Origin: Butyriboletus loyo
Lineage: Eukaryota; Basidiomycota; Agaricomycetes; Boletales; Boletaceae
Assembly: GCA_038093515.1 (NCBI GenBank)
Contig: JBBPSI010000065.1
Location: 1 to 64,000 of the forward strand
Length of the DNA stretch: 64,000 nucleotides
Direction: 5' to 3'
This document shows, in pieces, positions 1 through 12,454 of this stretch; position 1 is the stretch's first letter, and every line of letters begins with the position of its first letter. The notes beneath the pieces are model-generated. The model was not told the origin of the DNA. It saw only the letters and a program-made list of their open reading frames with translations, and made no database searches. The position numbers and the translations under genes are program-made.

Positions 1-2045
1 CGTCCGACGTACGAGCTTTGTCTCCATTTCAAGTTAAATTAATTGTATCCATGCATCCGATCGGTCGTTCTGTTCCAACGGGCAAAACAATTTCTATGCA
101 TTGTGCCTGCTCCTGTACCGCATTTTCAATTCTTCTCCAGGACGCCTTGGTAACGGGACGATGGTCAATTCGTGTCGTGTCTCCCGGCGGATCGATTATC
201 AGGCGGAATCACATGTCCAATGGGACTGCTGTCCGTCGCAGCAGGGGTCCACGACAACAAAGAGACTCGGGCGGTTTGGGACTGGGACGCTCGAGTAGCC
301 AACATTCTTTCGGCTAGCAGAGACGAGCGTGGCATCACCTGTGTGCGGTCCATGTCTCCAAAGTACGATCGATGAGGGGTCGATGATACGATACGAGGAA
401 GACGGCACCGGGCGCTGCGTACACTCCGTGGTACTCGCCGGCTAATGCCCACTCGTCGTAGGTTGGGTCAACACAAAGTGGCGATAGCTGCGTCTCGTAC
501 GTACCTCCCACAGTCAAAACGTACGAGTGGCACACACGGGTGAACTGCCGTAAACTTACGATTGCCCATAGGACGTCACATGGATAGGGAGACACGTTGA
601 TGATCAGGTCAAGGTTCCCATCTCAGGCTGGCTATTGTTATTGTCATCCGACCGCACTAAGGACACATGACGTACGAGACGCCGATGCGAACAGACACCT
701 TGACCAGAGCAATCAAGTCGAACAAACCCGCATTCCGAACGGAACACAGGTGATTCACCTCCTTGAATTTTGAGGGCTTGACACCTTGTGCTCGTCGGGG
801 ATGCTCAAAAAGAGCGTTGTGCATAACTTCGATGATGGTGCGCACGAAGCGAGTTTCGTCAAGTTTGAGGGGACGCCGAGATGGCGACCGCCAAAGTCAT
901 GATCGTCCAGCGAAAAAAAAAACAGTCTGTATCTAGAAAGCTCAAGTTGGCGAGTTTCTCCTGTTCTGCGAGCGCGGAGATGAGCCGCGTATCGCAACGA
1001 GTACGCGCGTATGCAGACGACAGGATGGGTACGACAGGCCGCACGAGCGCGCTGAGTAAAACGGCCATTTGTACCCTACGCACGCATTGACTCGGATCTG
1101 CCCGACGATAAAATACCTCGGCATCCACGCCCGCACCAAAGACGCCCTCAACGAATGCGCCCCTCCCAGCGATCCCTGGCCGCACTGCTGCAGGCACCCA
1201 CAATCTGGATCATATGACAGATGGAGAGGTACTGCAGGAGTGCCTATCGAAAAGATAGCCAGGCTCGAATAGGACGGTGGTTCAAAGATGGGGCCTCTGT
1301 CATGCATGAGCGGGAGGGTCCGGAGATGCAGGGTCCCTTCTGGACCTCTAGCTGGTGCGGACCGCCTTGTTTCCAGACGGGACCGCAAGACTTGTACTTA
1401 CCCGTTGTCGTACGTCGTACGGGTAAAGCGGTGCACAGTGTCATTCCGGAAGGGGCGCTGGGGTGGTGGTTCGAGATTTGGGCGGTGTCCATGCCTGAAA
1501 ACGTTGCCCATGGCAGTTGGAGCAATACGATTACAATTTTGCAAAGGGCTTCCAAGCCTTTGTGAGTAGAACGCCATTCCCCGAGTCGGAGACTGCCCCA
1601 CGTTATGGGCGAGCTCTGGTCCCTATGTAGAATGACTACCTGCAGAGTCGCGACTCGGAGTGTGTAGTAATCCATAGCAGTCGATACACATTTATCGGAA
1701 CGGATGGATTTCCCAATCTGTAGCGGAACAAACGTTGGGATAATACAGTCACATTCGACCCAACGACAAGTTCAGCGAAGATAGTCTCCCCGAGCCAGAC
1801 CTAAAACTTCGAGTAAGCACAACAGGAACCTGAAAAAGAGGAAAAGAAACAGTCCTTCACGAAACCAAGCCAGGTACGCGTCCAAACAGAACAACAACAG
1901 AAATAAAGAGTCCCTGTCCGCTGTCCCTCACCAACAAGAAAAATGTCTGTGGGGTCTGTCCAAATAAAACCAAAGCAAAATCAAAACACGGCCTCCACGT
2001 CGACGAACAAGCCCAAGACGAGCGTGCTCCATTCTTGAACTCGCA
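1..2045. other. Unassigned region, possible minus-strand gene fragments
   Basis: No product recognised. On the minus strand several open stretches (about 335-595, 859-1203, 942-1388, 1244-1675) are separated by plausible splice signals, such as a GTAAGT donor just below 1400 and CAG/TAG acceptors, so a multi-exon gene could run from about 1675 down to about 340. One stretch near 860-1200 is rich in Ala, Val and Leu and could hold a membrane segment. I could not join the pieces into one convincing frame or match a family, and no start or stop is proposed. From about 1680 to 2045 nothing coding is seen. Confidence 0.25.
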
Positions 2046-3613
2046 TCATCCCTCGTACTCGGTCAACATGCCGCCACTGCCGCTGTGGTGGTGGTAGAGT
2101 TGTCCATCAGTTTCCATGTCCATGTTCCACACCTCGCTCGTGATCAGGGGGTAAGCATCGGGATCGCTAGCAAAGGGTCCGAGATGCGGGGAAAGGGAGA
2201 CGAGCACAACTGATGAATTTGGATAGCTGTTCGTCGGCGTCTTGGGTAATCCGTCCGAGCTCGCTCGTGTGAGAACAGGGGATGCAGACGAAGAAGTTGA
2301 GGGGGTCCTGTGCGACAGCATAAGCACGACCATATGAAATCATAAAAATAAAAGTGCGTGTTGATGGGAAGAATGCTCACTGGTTGGTGGACTCTGCATC
2401 GCTCGGGAAACAGAGAGATTGTGTTTCGTCGTTCGACATTGTACCCAGGTCCACCGAGGACATATCAAAATAAGATCTGGGTCCAGGTCCGGAATGAGGT
2501 GGATGATGGAACAGCATAGGGTGCCGTGCACCGTCTACACCCTCGGGATATTCTGCGCCCGTCGGACCTGGACTGATAAACACTGGATCATAATCTGCCA
2601 GTATAACGCGAGACGCGTCGTCACCAGTCGCCTCAGGCATGAGAATGAACTCGATGGATGCAGGCGGATCACCGGTATATGGATGGAAACACGGAGCTAA
2701 CGCGTTCTCCCAGATGAGAGGTTTGTCAAGGACATGGACATCGTCACCCTTCAACGTTTCCTCTCCATCCCCTACCCCACAAACCATTGACTGCTCTGTC
2801 GTTTTGAGCGTCTCGTGTACGACGCTGGCGAATAGAGGAACAGGACTGCGTGACCCTGGAATTGAGTGACCATGACATTGTCGTGGGCGATTAGGACCGT
2901 CGCGCCGCAAGTCGGGTACCTGATGTGAAAAAGACGGCTCTGACTGGATGACCCGTTCGTCTGGGGATGATGATGACGACAGCGAACGTACCTCGGCGGA
3001 GGCAATTGTCGCGCTTTTCGGACGCGCCGGCAGAGCCGCGCCCCCGTTGTGATGACCGTGCCTGCTCCTGTTCCTGGGACGATCCACATCGACATTGCGA
3101 GACGATGATCCGTGCGAGATGAACGTGTCCCCCGACTTGGATCGGGGTCGTGCAGGTTGCAAAGCGACAGAGGACTGCGGGACAAAACTGGACCGACTGG
3201 TGCTATCCGGCACCGGATCTTGCTCCGCCTTGGCCTTGCTCCATGGACGGGTACGTCGCTCAGGCGCATAGCGGCAGATCAACCCCTTGGTGTGACATCG
3301 TTCACAGACGGGATGATCGCCGCTGCACTGAAAAAACGAATGAGTGCACGCGGGAAGAGAGATGAGCGATGTATCGTACCTTTGCCTTCCTCACTCTACA
3401 CTTGTCGCACGCCTGCGCCGTTCGGATGCGCGTATGTTCGGATGCTCTGTAAAAGATGCCGGTAGTAGGATCGAGAGAACCGCGCAGCGCACAACGGGGA
3501 TACATTTCGAGAAGCGTATCAGACATGGGAATTGCGTGATAGCTGTGTACATGCGGATGAGGGAGTTGAAAGTGAGAAATGGAAGGCGAATGCGACGACG
3601 AGTCTGTGTGCAT
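2046..3613 (-). CDS. Zn(II)2Cys6 fungal transcription factor
   Basis: Three exons (3613..3380, 3327..2381, 2307..2046) give about 480 residues; an in-frame ATG at 3703 would add 30. The 52-nt first intron (3379..3328) lies inside the zinc cluster. After splicing the six cysteines fall in the classic spacing C-x2-C-x6-C-x6-C-x2-C-x6-C, with the RVRKAK basic stretch after the second Cys (residues about 70-97). This is a Zn2Cys6 (Gal4-type) DNA-binding domain. The rest is low-complexity, rich in Ser, Pro and His, ending in a His-rich segment (HHHSGSG); no fungal middle-homology domain was recognised. The family consists of nuclear regulators; the target pathway cannot be read from the sequence. 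It is divergent from the INO80 subunit gene, with only about 100 bp between the ATGs. The start is uncertain. Confidence 0.85.
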
Positions 3614-3711
3614 GAGGGATGAAGGGAAAGATGAGCTTTTCGGAATTTGCGAGCCAAGAGCACCGCGTTTCGAGCGTTTTTGAACCTGTACGCCCAAGAG
3701 CAACTAGCAAA

Positions 3712-4468
3712 ATGTCAGACACTGCCCTCCTCGCTCGACCACTGACCCAACCATCTCGCACAGGCCACCAAAGGGCGCGACCAAGAAAAAGGTGCCAACC
3801 GATGGCGCCGCAGTGCACACCCCCGTCCGTCATCCCCGCACCCGATCGCACACACACCTGACTGCACCGTCAACAGACCCTGGCCGAACAACTCTCCTTT
3901 CTTCACCTCCCGCGCTCCTTCAAGAACACTGCTTACACCAAGAACGTAAACCGTCGCACCAAGAACCTCAAGGCCGTCCTCGGCCAAGAACGTGAGCGCG
4001 AACGCACAGACCGTGAGCGTAGACGACTCGAGCGGGAGGAGCGAGATATGACCATGGACATCGATGGGGCCAGCATGACGGCCGAGGAAGAGGACGTTCC
4101 GACGTGTATGCTCTCACCTTTCGCTCTTCCGCACGTCTCGATTTCCCCTCCTCCGCAGATACGTCGATCGAAGCCCCCCCCTCCCTCCTGCCTCCCCGTC
4201 ATTACTGCGATATCACAGGCCTCGAAGTGCGTCCCATCTCATCTTCTCCACAAGTAGGCCAGGCTGATGTAGCGATCACAGGCACCGTACACAGATCCAC
4301 GCACGGGGCTCAGGTACCACGACAAGAGTGTCTACGATCTCATTAAGAACCTGGTACGCTCTTTCTTTGCGTGTCCAAGACCTGACGAACCCTTTTTGAT
4401 TTTCGCAGAGCCCCAGCGTCGCAAAAGACTACCTCTCCGCCAGAGGGGTCAATCCCATCGTCAAATAG
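3712..4468 (+). CDS. IES6: INO80 chromatin-remodelling complex subunit Ies6 (YL1 C-terminal domain)
   Basis: Joined exons from 3877 (3877..4105, 4159..4226, 4282..4353, 4409..4468) encode a basic stretch starting FKNTAYTKNVNRRTKNLK, an Arg/Glu-rich helix, then a complete YL1 C-terminal domain: HYCDITGLE, APYTDPRTGLRYHDKSVYDL and the end SPSVAKDYLSARGVNPIVK. This order is diagnostic of Ies6/INO80C, which binds Arp5 in the INO80 nucleosome remodeller in the nucleus. The first exon is less sure. ATG 3712 with a weak GTCATC donor after 3828 gives an intact 181-residue frame. An alternative first exon reading PPKGATKKK (ending at 3791) also joins in phase but lacks an obvious start. All other introns have good GT..AG ends. 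Confidence 0.88.
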
Positions 4469-5500
4469 CAACGAGCGCCAATACCATCAGCGTTTGCCTC
4501 GACTGATCCGAGTTTCGTTGCCTACGCAACCCATCCATGTATCTCGATGTTCAATCGTTTGAATACCATTCTCTTGCATGAATCAATGATCTCAGACGCG
4601 TACCGCTTCCCGCGTCATTTTCTGCGTCCTGCGATTTCACACTGAGAGCGTGTGTTTGGTCGTATTTCGTTACTTCATCTCACGCAGCATTTTTTTGGTC
4701 TGATTTTCCCCTTCGCATTCTGATTCTGAACGAGACGCATCAAGGTACGGAATAAAACTCGGTGACACGTGGGATGCGCGCACCCGAGTCCACCTATATT
4801 ACTCGGGTCTCCAGGCCGTGTAAACCTCAGATAAAGCCCAGCTGGCGACCTGAGGCGGGCCTTGCACGTCACTAGGTGTGTGTCGTCGATGAGGCGGTAT
4901 CCTCGAGAGTCCCAATGCAGCGCTGACGGCCGACCCCGTCAACACCCCCCCTTCCCATCCACCGTACCCGACATCTTCACGGTCGTCGTCGCTACAGTCA
5001 CCACCTCCACCCCCACTCGATCGACAACCTAATAATGATGCATTGATGGCCCCTAGCCACCGGTCCACCGATCGAGGAGGCCGTGATGTACGTACCCTTT
5101 ACAACAACTTCCTGCGTTCCCCGCCCCCGTGAATCCAGGAGCTCGACCTCCCAACTCGTGGCGTTCTGCTCCCCTGCACGAAACGATCCTCTTTTTTTTT
5201 TCCATTCACGATAGCGATATCGCTGGACGCGGGACAGACGCAAATGGGCCCGAGAACGAACCCGGGTAGCGGTCCGATCATGATGTATACCCGTGCAACG
5301 ACACTGTTCCGTTGCACCCTCCCGTAGAAGGACCGGCCCGTGGGTCATAAGGACCCCATCGGTTGCCGCACGGTGCCCCCACCCAAGAATCAACATGGTG
5401 TCACACACACACACACACCTTGAGTGGAATCCTACTAGAACTTCGTCGCTCGATTCTGTCACTTGACGCCTATCAGTATATTTTCGATCTTGCAGCGCGC
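4469..5500. other. Intergenic, with a short (AC)n tract
   Basis: No gene supported. Open frames on the minus strand near 4800-5460 show no recognisable domain. A run of about nine AC dinucleotides lies at 5402-5418. Confidence 0.4.
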
Positions 5501-5509
5501 TCGGGTTCG

Positions 5510-5765
5510 GATTCCTCGATTGGATTCATCCGTCAGAGCGTTTCAACTGTGGCATGTGCATGTGCATGTGCATGTGCATGAACGTCGAACAGCGACCCTG
5601 GATGCGGATGCAGTGCTAGGGTTCGTCCTCGATTGGATTCATCCGTCAGAGCGTTTCAACTGTGACATGTGCATGTGCATGTGCATGTGCATGTGCATGT
5701 GCATGTGCATGTGCATCAACGTCGAACAGCGACCCTGGGTGCGGATGCGGATGCGGATGCAATGC
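5510..5765. repeat. Tandem duplication of about 115 bp with expanding TGCATG arrays
   Basis: Two adjacent copies begin with the same segment (TCGATTGGATTCATCCGTCA, near 5515 and 5629). Each continues into GTTTCAACTGTG, a run of the hexamer TGCATG, and then AACGTCGAACAGCGACCCTGG. The first copy has about 4 hexamers and the second about 8, followed by a GCGGAT array of three units. The unit is therefore duplicated and its internal microsatellite has changed length separately in each copy. No protein role is inferred. Confidence 0.85.
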
Positions 5766-6454
5766 TATGATCCAAGGAAACCAGATATCGATATCGATAG
5801 GTTCACCAGGTCGGTATCGCTATCTTGTTCGCTCAGCCGCTCGCTATCCATGTAGTATCTTTTTGCATTATCGGTTTATCGCATTACGTAATCCCGCGTT
5901 AGGACGCGTCGACTTGCAGTAGTTCTACCCCCACCACCCCTACCCCTCTCCTTCGAAGACGTTGCCAAACCAAGGGCAAACGCCATCGCTGGGAAAAGGA
6001 AGCCAGCAGGCTCAGGGTCTGAGTAGTTATGTGCAAACGTATGTTGCAATCGCAACCGACACGAAAGTGATTGCCTGAACGCTTACGCTCATATGAATCT
6101 TCGTTTGGCCGTAGTTTTGGTCGTCGTCTTCGTGTTCTTCGATTTCGCCACTCAATGAGCGTAGTTGGCAAAAATGATTTCGTTCATTCTCCGAATGTAC
6201 GTATTCCAATACACGGCAAACACCTTGATGCCGTTCGATCGAGTGTACCCCGCCCAGTCTCTCCCGTCTGGTATCGAAACAGACTATTAAAAACAATGCC
6301 AGTCGTGCAGTATAACAAAAACAAAGAGCGAGTGAGTAGAGCAAATTCCGATCGTCCATACGTGCCAAGTGGCTGGCACATCATCGATGACAAGCGTCCA
6401 ATAGAAACAGAAACAGAGATGTCGTGTTAAACTGTGATCGCGTCAGTCAGTCAA
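5766..6454. other. Intergenic region with no supported gene
   Basis: Open frames on both strands near 5900-6430 are short, overlap each other and show no domain. The stretch downstream of the oxidase gene stop (6455) probably holds its 3' untranslated region. Confidence 0.4.
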
Positions 6455-8646
6455 TCAACCAAAGACAACGACGAGACGGAAGAACGTACTCAGGGTACCC
6501 AAGAGCACGAAAGCAGCGCTGACGACTACCGCCGTCATCACACCCCGCTTCTCATCCATCGCACCCGACGACTTTGTTGTTGTTGTCGTCGTCGTCGCAG
6601 TCGCCACCGCCGGAAGCTCCTGCGCCACCGCCGTCGGCTGCGTCTCTACCTGGCCCGTCCCCACGATCACCATCGTCCCATTACTCGGCACCCCGTTTAC
6701 AACGACGAACAACAGCACCGGCCCAGGCGTGAGCAGGTTCGCGTTCGGCGGAACCTGCGAGACGTGTAGGACGTACGACCCGTCGTTGTTGACGCTGTAC
6801 GTGTTGTTGAGCTGGAGGTGACGTTGGCCCATGTTCATCGCGTGCGTCGTGAAGCCGCCGCGAGAGAGCACAACCGTGGTGTTGGCGGCAGCGTCATTGC
6901 CCGACGTGCCCTTGTACGAGGTCGAGGAGACGGTGAGGTCGAAGTAAGAGCCGCCATAGCTGAGCGTCTGAGGGACGCCCGTCACTTGCGGACGGACGCT
7001 CGACGAAAAGTAGGGCGGGTAAAATATTTCGGCGGTATAGGTCGTTGGAAAGGGCACATTGAGCTCGACGTCGAGGTTGGGATTCGACCCCGTGATCAAC
7101 ACGGATGCATCTGGAAGAAGGATCGCGCCCGAGTGGTACAATCTCGCAATGTTCGACGAGCCGAGTCCCGCGTTGGACCAGCGAGAACCCTTGGGTGCGT
7201 TGGGGTTGTAAATGGCAGGGGTGCCGATGGGACCTGATGCGAGCGACTGGAAATAGGGCATCTGAGCGAGAGAAGGGGTGACGAGCGTCTGGTTAGCGAA
7301 CCCGGCGGTGCCGTTCGAGCCACCATTGATGACGAGCATGGTACCGTCGGGGAGGGCAATGAATTGACCCATGGTGCGGCCCTCGAGCATGTCGTCGTCC
7401 TGTGCGTATGTTGGCGAAGAGCCGTCCTGAGGTTCGGGTGTGATACGCTGGCAGTCCGCAGATGTCGGGTACGTCCAGGTGTTATAAAACGGCCAGGAGT
7501 AGTTTCCATAGTATTCCTCGGGCATATCAGAACCACCACAGAAGATAACGGTGGGGGTATAGTTGTTGGCCGGGGTAAGGGGAAGCATCGCGACGGCACC
7601 GGAAGCGGGGTATACGCGTGCGACGCCATTGGGCATATTGGGGAGGGGGGTCTCGATGTTTTGGATGGGATCCCAAAGAACTAGCACGGCCATCAAGAAT
7701 GAGAACTCGAACGGCCGCTAGGGGACTCACTTGTGGAGAGGTTGGCTTGGACAAACATCTTTCCCGAGGGCATGAGGTAAGAGTGTGCGTACGAGTTGAG
7801 ACCAGATGTTTCGATCATAAAGTTCATGACCGCGGCAGGGCCACGACTGGGGAAAAACTCGTAGGTGGGCGTCGCGCCTCCGCCCTCGTATGCGGGATCG
7901 GTGTTGGGGGTGTTCCTGTTGACGTAGCCACCGGAGGTGAAACCACCGATGAGGACGATGGTGCCATCGGCGAGTGCTTCCGCGGCAGAGTACCAGCGCA
8001 TCTCCTGCATGGAGAGCACGGCGGGGTTGTCGAACCACTGACAATTTGTGGAGGACAAGTTGGCGGGGGAGCACGGGTTGAGTATGCGGATGGACTTTCT
8101 GCCGTCATAGTCGCCGTAGACGCCATCGTAGCTGGGGGAGGAAGGGGGGCCAGAACCTGATTTTAAAGAAGGTGAGCTTCCGGAGTTGGAGATGAAAAGA
8201 AGGCAAAAGAGGCGCACCGACGCTGATGGCACCGTTACCACCAAAAGTGGCGTATGAGCCGTTTGGGAGATGCATGCCAGAAGCACAGAAGGTGTTGGTG
8301 AGCACGCTCATGGTGGTTGCCTGGTGGGTGTTGATGTTCCTGTTTTCATTTCCGTTTGGATGGGGAGGAAGGGAGGGAGGGTAGAACGCACCAGACGGAA
8401 CCCCACGCGGGATGGCCGTCGACTTGGGCGGCGTTGCCCTCGGTCTTGTCGAGAATGTAGACCATCTCTTCGTTACCGAGAAACATCTGGCCAGGGATGA
8501 GTGGACGTAGGGTAGGGGGGACTAGCGCGACGGACCATCATGGCACTGACGAGTGTGCTACCGGCCTGGACGATGGAGCCGGCCTGTTGTGCGGTGGCGG
8601 AAAGGACGAGAGTGGAGAGGGTGAGCCATGGTGGGATCCTGAGCAT
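6455..8646 (-). CDS. Copper radical oxidase (glyoxal/galactose oxidase-like), membrane anchored
   Basis: Five exons (8646..8536, 8486..8392, 8338..8218, 8156..7731, 7680..6455), about 660 residues. The start gives a signal peptide (MLRIPPWLTLSTLVLSATAQ). All radical-copper residues of the glyoxal oxidase family are visible: the Cys in TFCASGMHLPNG and the Tyr in MRWYSAAEALADG (the thioether-linked pair), the axial Tyr plus a copper His in RLYHSGAILLPD, and the second copper His in TTHAMNMGQRH. The fold is a kelch-like beta propeller with a C-terminal immunoglobulin-like domain. These enzymes oxidise aldehydes or alcohols and release hydrogen peroxide outside the cell. The C-terminus has a Thr/Ser run, a charged DEKRG, then a hydrophobic helix, so a GPI anchor or transmembrane tail is likely rather than free secretion. 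A TATAAAAAG lies about 100 bp upstream. Exact substrate unknown. Confidence 0.93.
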
Positions 8647-8741
8647 GGGGAGCGAAGGAGGGGATGAAGGAGCGAACGATGCACAAACAGCAGAGGGAAG
8701 GAAAAGACGGGACAAAATAGAGGATCATGACAGCCCCGTTC

Positions 8742-8750
8742 TTTTTATAC
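8742..8750 (-). promoter_or_regulatory. Probable TATA box of the copper radical oxidase gene
   Basis: On the minus strand TATAAAAAG sits about 100 bp upstream of the ATG at 8646, a normal place for a fungal TATA element. The sequence match is seen; function is inferred. Confidence 0.5.
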
Positions 8751-9286
8751 GACGTGTACTGACAGAACTTTGGGCGAGCGAGGGAAAGACCAACTCGGCT
8801 TGTACGCTAAAATTAACGTCGGCCGAGAGGGGCATCCCATTGAAAGACTAGTCTGATCGCAGCTCTACACGATGGGCTCTCCACCCCGTCCCTGCCTGTC
8901 ATGTGGGGGTTCATCCCAGCATGCAGAGCAGGAAATTCCCAGCACACCTCCAGCGAGGCGAGGCCCAATTGCCGCAAGGGTAGACACACTCGGTACCGCC
9001 CGCCCTAAAAAAACGGCACTACTGTCGTCACGATAACAGCATGGACTTGGGCAGCGAATTTTCCGACTTGTTCGACCTGCCGTCTCCCGCATCGTGTGAG
9101 CTCGAAATTTGAAGTTGGTATGTGATTACAGGTCAGACGACATATCCGACATATCCTTGGACCTCCAATCAAGGACGAAAAAAGTCATTCATTCGTGCAT
9201 CGCGCAACGTTCCTGTGGTCACGCCACAGATGAGGCGGTGGTATGAGAGTTTCCACGTCTCCGAGTTCGCCCGGCTCCCCTACTAA
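8751..9286. other. Intergenic region with no supported gene
   Basis: Lies between the oxidase promoter and the stop of the Ubp14 gene. A 75-codon minus frame at 8865-9092 has no recognisable features. Confidence 0.4.
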
Positions 9287-12200
9287 TCAGACCTTCTCAA
9301 GTACGTACATGTACGCCAACTTCTTCAGCTCGCTCACGCTCGTCCGATCGGCCACCACGACCTTTTCGTCATTGAATAACACCCAGGTTTCATTCCCGTC
9401 TACGTCCATCGCTTCCCCCGAACACGATCGTGGCAACCGAATGTGGGCGACGTAATGCCCCGAATGCACGCTCGGGCCTTTGTGCGAGATGAACGCCTTC
9501 AGTCGATACCTCGCTGGTAACGCCACAGATCCAGGCGGCGCCCTCTGCTTTGTCCCCGTTTCCATCTGCGCGGCGCCCGTCACATCGCCGGTGTCATCGG
9601 GATGATTGAACAGCCACTCGATCGCACGTTCGGCATTCCCGCCCTGCATGCTGCATCAACAATATTCCTCTACATGGCGACCCGGAGCCACCTACAGTTT
9701 CCAACAGCGCTTTGCGCGCTTGAGCATACGTGAATCCCATGTCTACCAGTAATGTGATTTGGTCTGCAGAGGGCGATGGGACGCTCGAACCACCCGTCGG
9801 TGCACTAGGCTGCATAGGATCGTCAATGTCTAGCGCCACACTTAGTCTCACTCGTCAGTCCCAATGGATGTCGCGTACCAGGGTCTTCCATGTGGCTAAA
9901 TAGCCATTCCATTGCAACTTCGGCCCCGGAGTTACCAGTCGCAAGCAGTGCCTTCTGGCATCTTACGGCCGGAAAGCCCATGCCCTCCAACTGCGCCATC
10001 GCTTCCGCATCAAACTGCGGTAATGCCGCCGCAGTGCTTGCGGAAGACCCGTCCAGAAGCTCTTCTTCCCCCGCCTGTAATCCCTTACCGAGGTATTTAT
10101 CCAACACTAGGTCTCCCTCGGGCAACAGAATAGGAATGTCTGTGTTTCCACTCTGTGAGTCTGGTCCAGGAATCAAGTCCACGAGTACATACCCAGTTTC
10201 ATGGGTACCCAATTCTTCAGCTGGAATTTCTTGGCATGAATGACTAGCACGTCAGGAAACGTGGCGAACTGCATCCGTCTGACTGCGTATGTCTTCCCAC
10301 ACCCTCCCTCGCATTGGTATTCCAATGTCTCATGCCCCGTTTCTCCAAGGAAGAGGTCGAGGCACATCTCCAACGGGACAGGCGCATATGTTGGCTTCGA
10401 CGCGTCTGCAGCACCCTCGCCTTCCGAAATCTCAGCCGCTGGGACACCGAGACTTAAAACGTCCATGTTGTCGATACGATACCTCACTCGACGACATCCC
10501 AAACACTCCAAGCGCTGTTCCAGTCCAAATGAAAAGATATCTGTTGGCTCACCCTCTCCTGTGACGTCGCGATGGGCCGTTAATGGATCTCGAACACCGA
10601 CGAGCCCTTACCTGGTCCCCCATCTCTCGCCTGATGGTTATACCGTCTGAACACAGTGAGAAAATGCCCAAAGAACTCTTCCGCATCTTGTTGCCGCATG
10701 GTGGCGAACTCGGCGTGGCCTTTGCCGACGAGCGCTTTGAACCCTGCAGGTTTGAGGCCCGTCTGCCAAGGCGTATGCTCTGGTGCAGGATGCGCAAGTG
10801 GGTCCAACGGCGCTGGATAGACGTCAGTTGCTCGCAGAAACCGAGGGAGGAGTCGGACGGACGCTGTTCAGTATGCGGGTCTGAGTAACGTCCGCTCAAA
10901 AGACCATCTGCGAGCTTAAACAGCTGGCATTCGAGGCAGTCCGCAGGTAGTGACTGGCTGCAGGTCGTCCAGTGTACCGAAGCCTTCTCGGGAACATAGT
11001 TTTGTGATAGATCTGATGACGATCGGCGATAATACCGGTCTTGAAAAGAAGGGAGCGAAAACAACGTTTGTAAGACGGAGGCCATGTAACAGCTTGAGGA
11101 AAATCCAATGAGCGAGTTCGTTCATCCCATTGCTGCAAGTTGCCCCACCTGTTTCCGAGGTTACTGAGTCCAGTGGTGCCTGGACCAAAGACAGGTTTTA
11201 AAGCGCTTCCATCTTCTGCGGTGAGAGAAAAGTCAAACGTCAAGTTTTGTTCGATTTGCTGCACGGAACATGAGCGTTCCACGGGGAGGACGTCTTCCTG
11301 CAAAAATACTTCACCAGTTCTGTCATGCTTTTCTCTGTCTTCTTTTGAGACGACACATTGATTCCGAATGTGGCGAGGTGTGTCGTCAACTCGGGATCGA
11401 GACGTGCATCGTTACATGCATAACAGTAGATATCTGCGGGTATGTGTATGTTTTGCTAGTTTATTTTGAGAAACGTGCCTGTACACACCTGCGCCACCTT
11501 CTGGCGTGATCGTCCCGAGCTTTACGCAAACTGAATGTTGAGTCTCATTGAAGTGTACCAGCGCGTGTCCGTTGCCACCGGTGCCACCATACTGCGCACG
11601 TCCGCAGCCAAGTGCACCACAAGACAGACAAAGCCACAAATTGGACGTCAGCTCGCAAGAAGCGCAGTGCGCAAGCCCTAACGCCCTCGCTCAGAGTGAT
11701 ACGCGGACGCGCTCAGAGATCGATCGCCTACCCTCAGCCAGAATAGGCCCGCTCGCGAGTTGCTCAAGCAACAGCGCATGTTCGCAAGCATTTATTTCTT
11801 CTTCCCAAGCTTTCACCTCCGACTGACGGGCGGACGACAACGATTGCATGATCCCGTCCGTCAGACGCTTCGTCTGCCAAACAGGATCGCGTGTGAAAAC
11901 GAGGGGCAGGTACTAAAAGAGGACAGGAAAATACGTACCGTGTTCTCGTCCGCCGTGATCGTCTTGCCATTCGCTGCATCGCATTTCCAGCACTTGAGCG
12001 CTGTCTGGTGATCATACTTGTCCTCCTCGAGCTCTTGGACGATCGCGAGCTTGGTCATCTTGGCGGGTGGCTCGTCATCTCCCTGATGTCACTCAGTTCG
12101 TGCATCGCGCTCGTGCATAAACATGAAAGGCGGTACGCACGCGACCGCTGGGTTTCGGTTTTGGTTTCCGTTTGACGTTGAGGGTGAAGGTGTGCCCCGA

Positions 12201-12454
12201 TCGCGCAGCGTGGGTGCGTGCGTGGTGGCGATCCGGACCCAGACACGCGCCGTTGAAGCAGACGAGACAGACATCGATACCGTCATCGCCGTCCTGCGCT
12301 GGTCGCTCAGCACAGCGCCGTATTTCCCCGTCATCGCGGAGATCGTGCGTACCTGGTTGTCAAAGCATTGTGTACATTCTTCGCGATGAACTGATTGGCT
12401 GAGTCTGGGCTGGTGTAGCTCGGATAGATCGGACTGGTGAGGACAACCTGCCAT
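9287..12454 (-). CDS. UBP14: Ubiquitin carboxyl-terminal hydrolase Ubp14 / USP5 (isopeptidase T)
   Basis: Thirteen exons (12454..12353, 12293..12141, 12082..11939, 11873..11732, 11677..11489, 11433..11315, 11258..11149, 11092..10863, 10812..10612, 10558..10193, 10139..9879, 9829..9696, 9643..9287) add up to an unbroken 835-residue frame. Domains in order: an N-terminal UBP-type zinc finger (REECTQCFDNQ ... CLVCFNGACLG), a second UBP zinc finger (HCASCELTSNLWLCLSCG), the catalytic Cys box GLSNLGNSCYMASVLQTLF, the QQDAEEFFGHF box, two UBA domains (around MAQLEGMGFPAVR and LLVDMGFTYAQAR), and the His box HSGHYVAHIR with an Asn/Asp-rich end. All catalytic residues are present. The family disassembles unanchored polyubiquitin chains and recycles ubiquitin for the proteasome. 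Length and domain order match the family. Confidence 0.96.

Noticed and set aside
4998..5462. 154-codon minus-strand frame
   Set aside because: Runs through simple AC repeats (Cys-Val-Cys-Val run) and has no recognisable protein pattern.
5463..5922. Frames encoding Cys-Met and Ala-Cys runs
   Set aside because: They are translations of the TGCATG hexamer arrays in the tandem duplication, with no flanking domain.
11298..11314. Possible 17-nt intron in Ubp14 (GTGAAGTATTTTTGCAG)
   Set aside because: Too short to be spliced; using the next CAG gives a normal 56-nt intron (11259-11314) and the family block TEL-QIEQNLTFDFSLT.
12294..12352. Open reading TGKYGAVLSD within the Ubp14 gene
   Set aside because: It looks coding and continues an open frame, but splicing it out (GTACGC...GCGCAG) restores the conserved ECTQCFDNQ-DGDDGIDVC zinc finger, so it is an intron.
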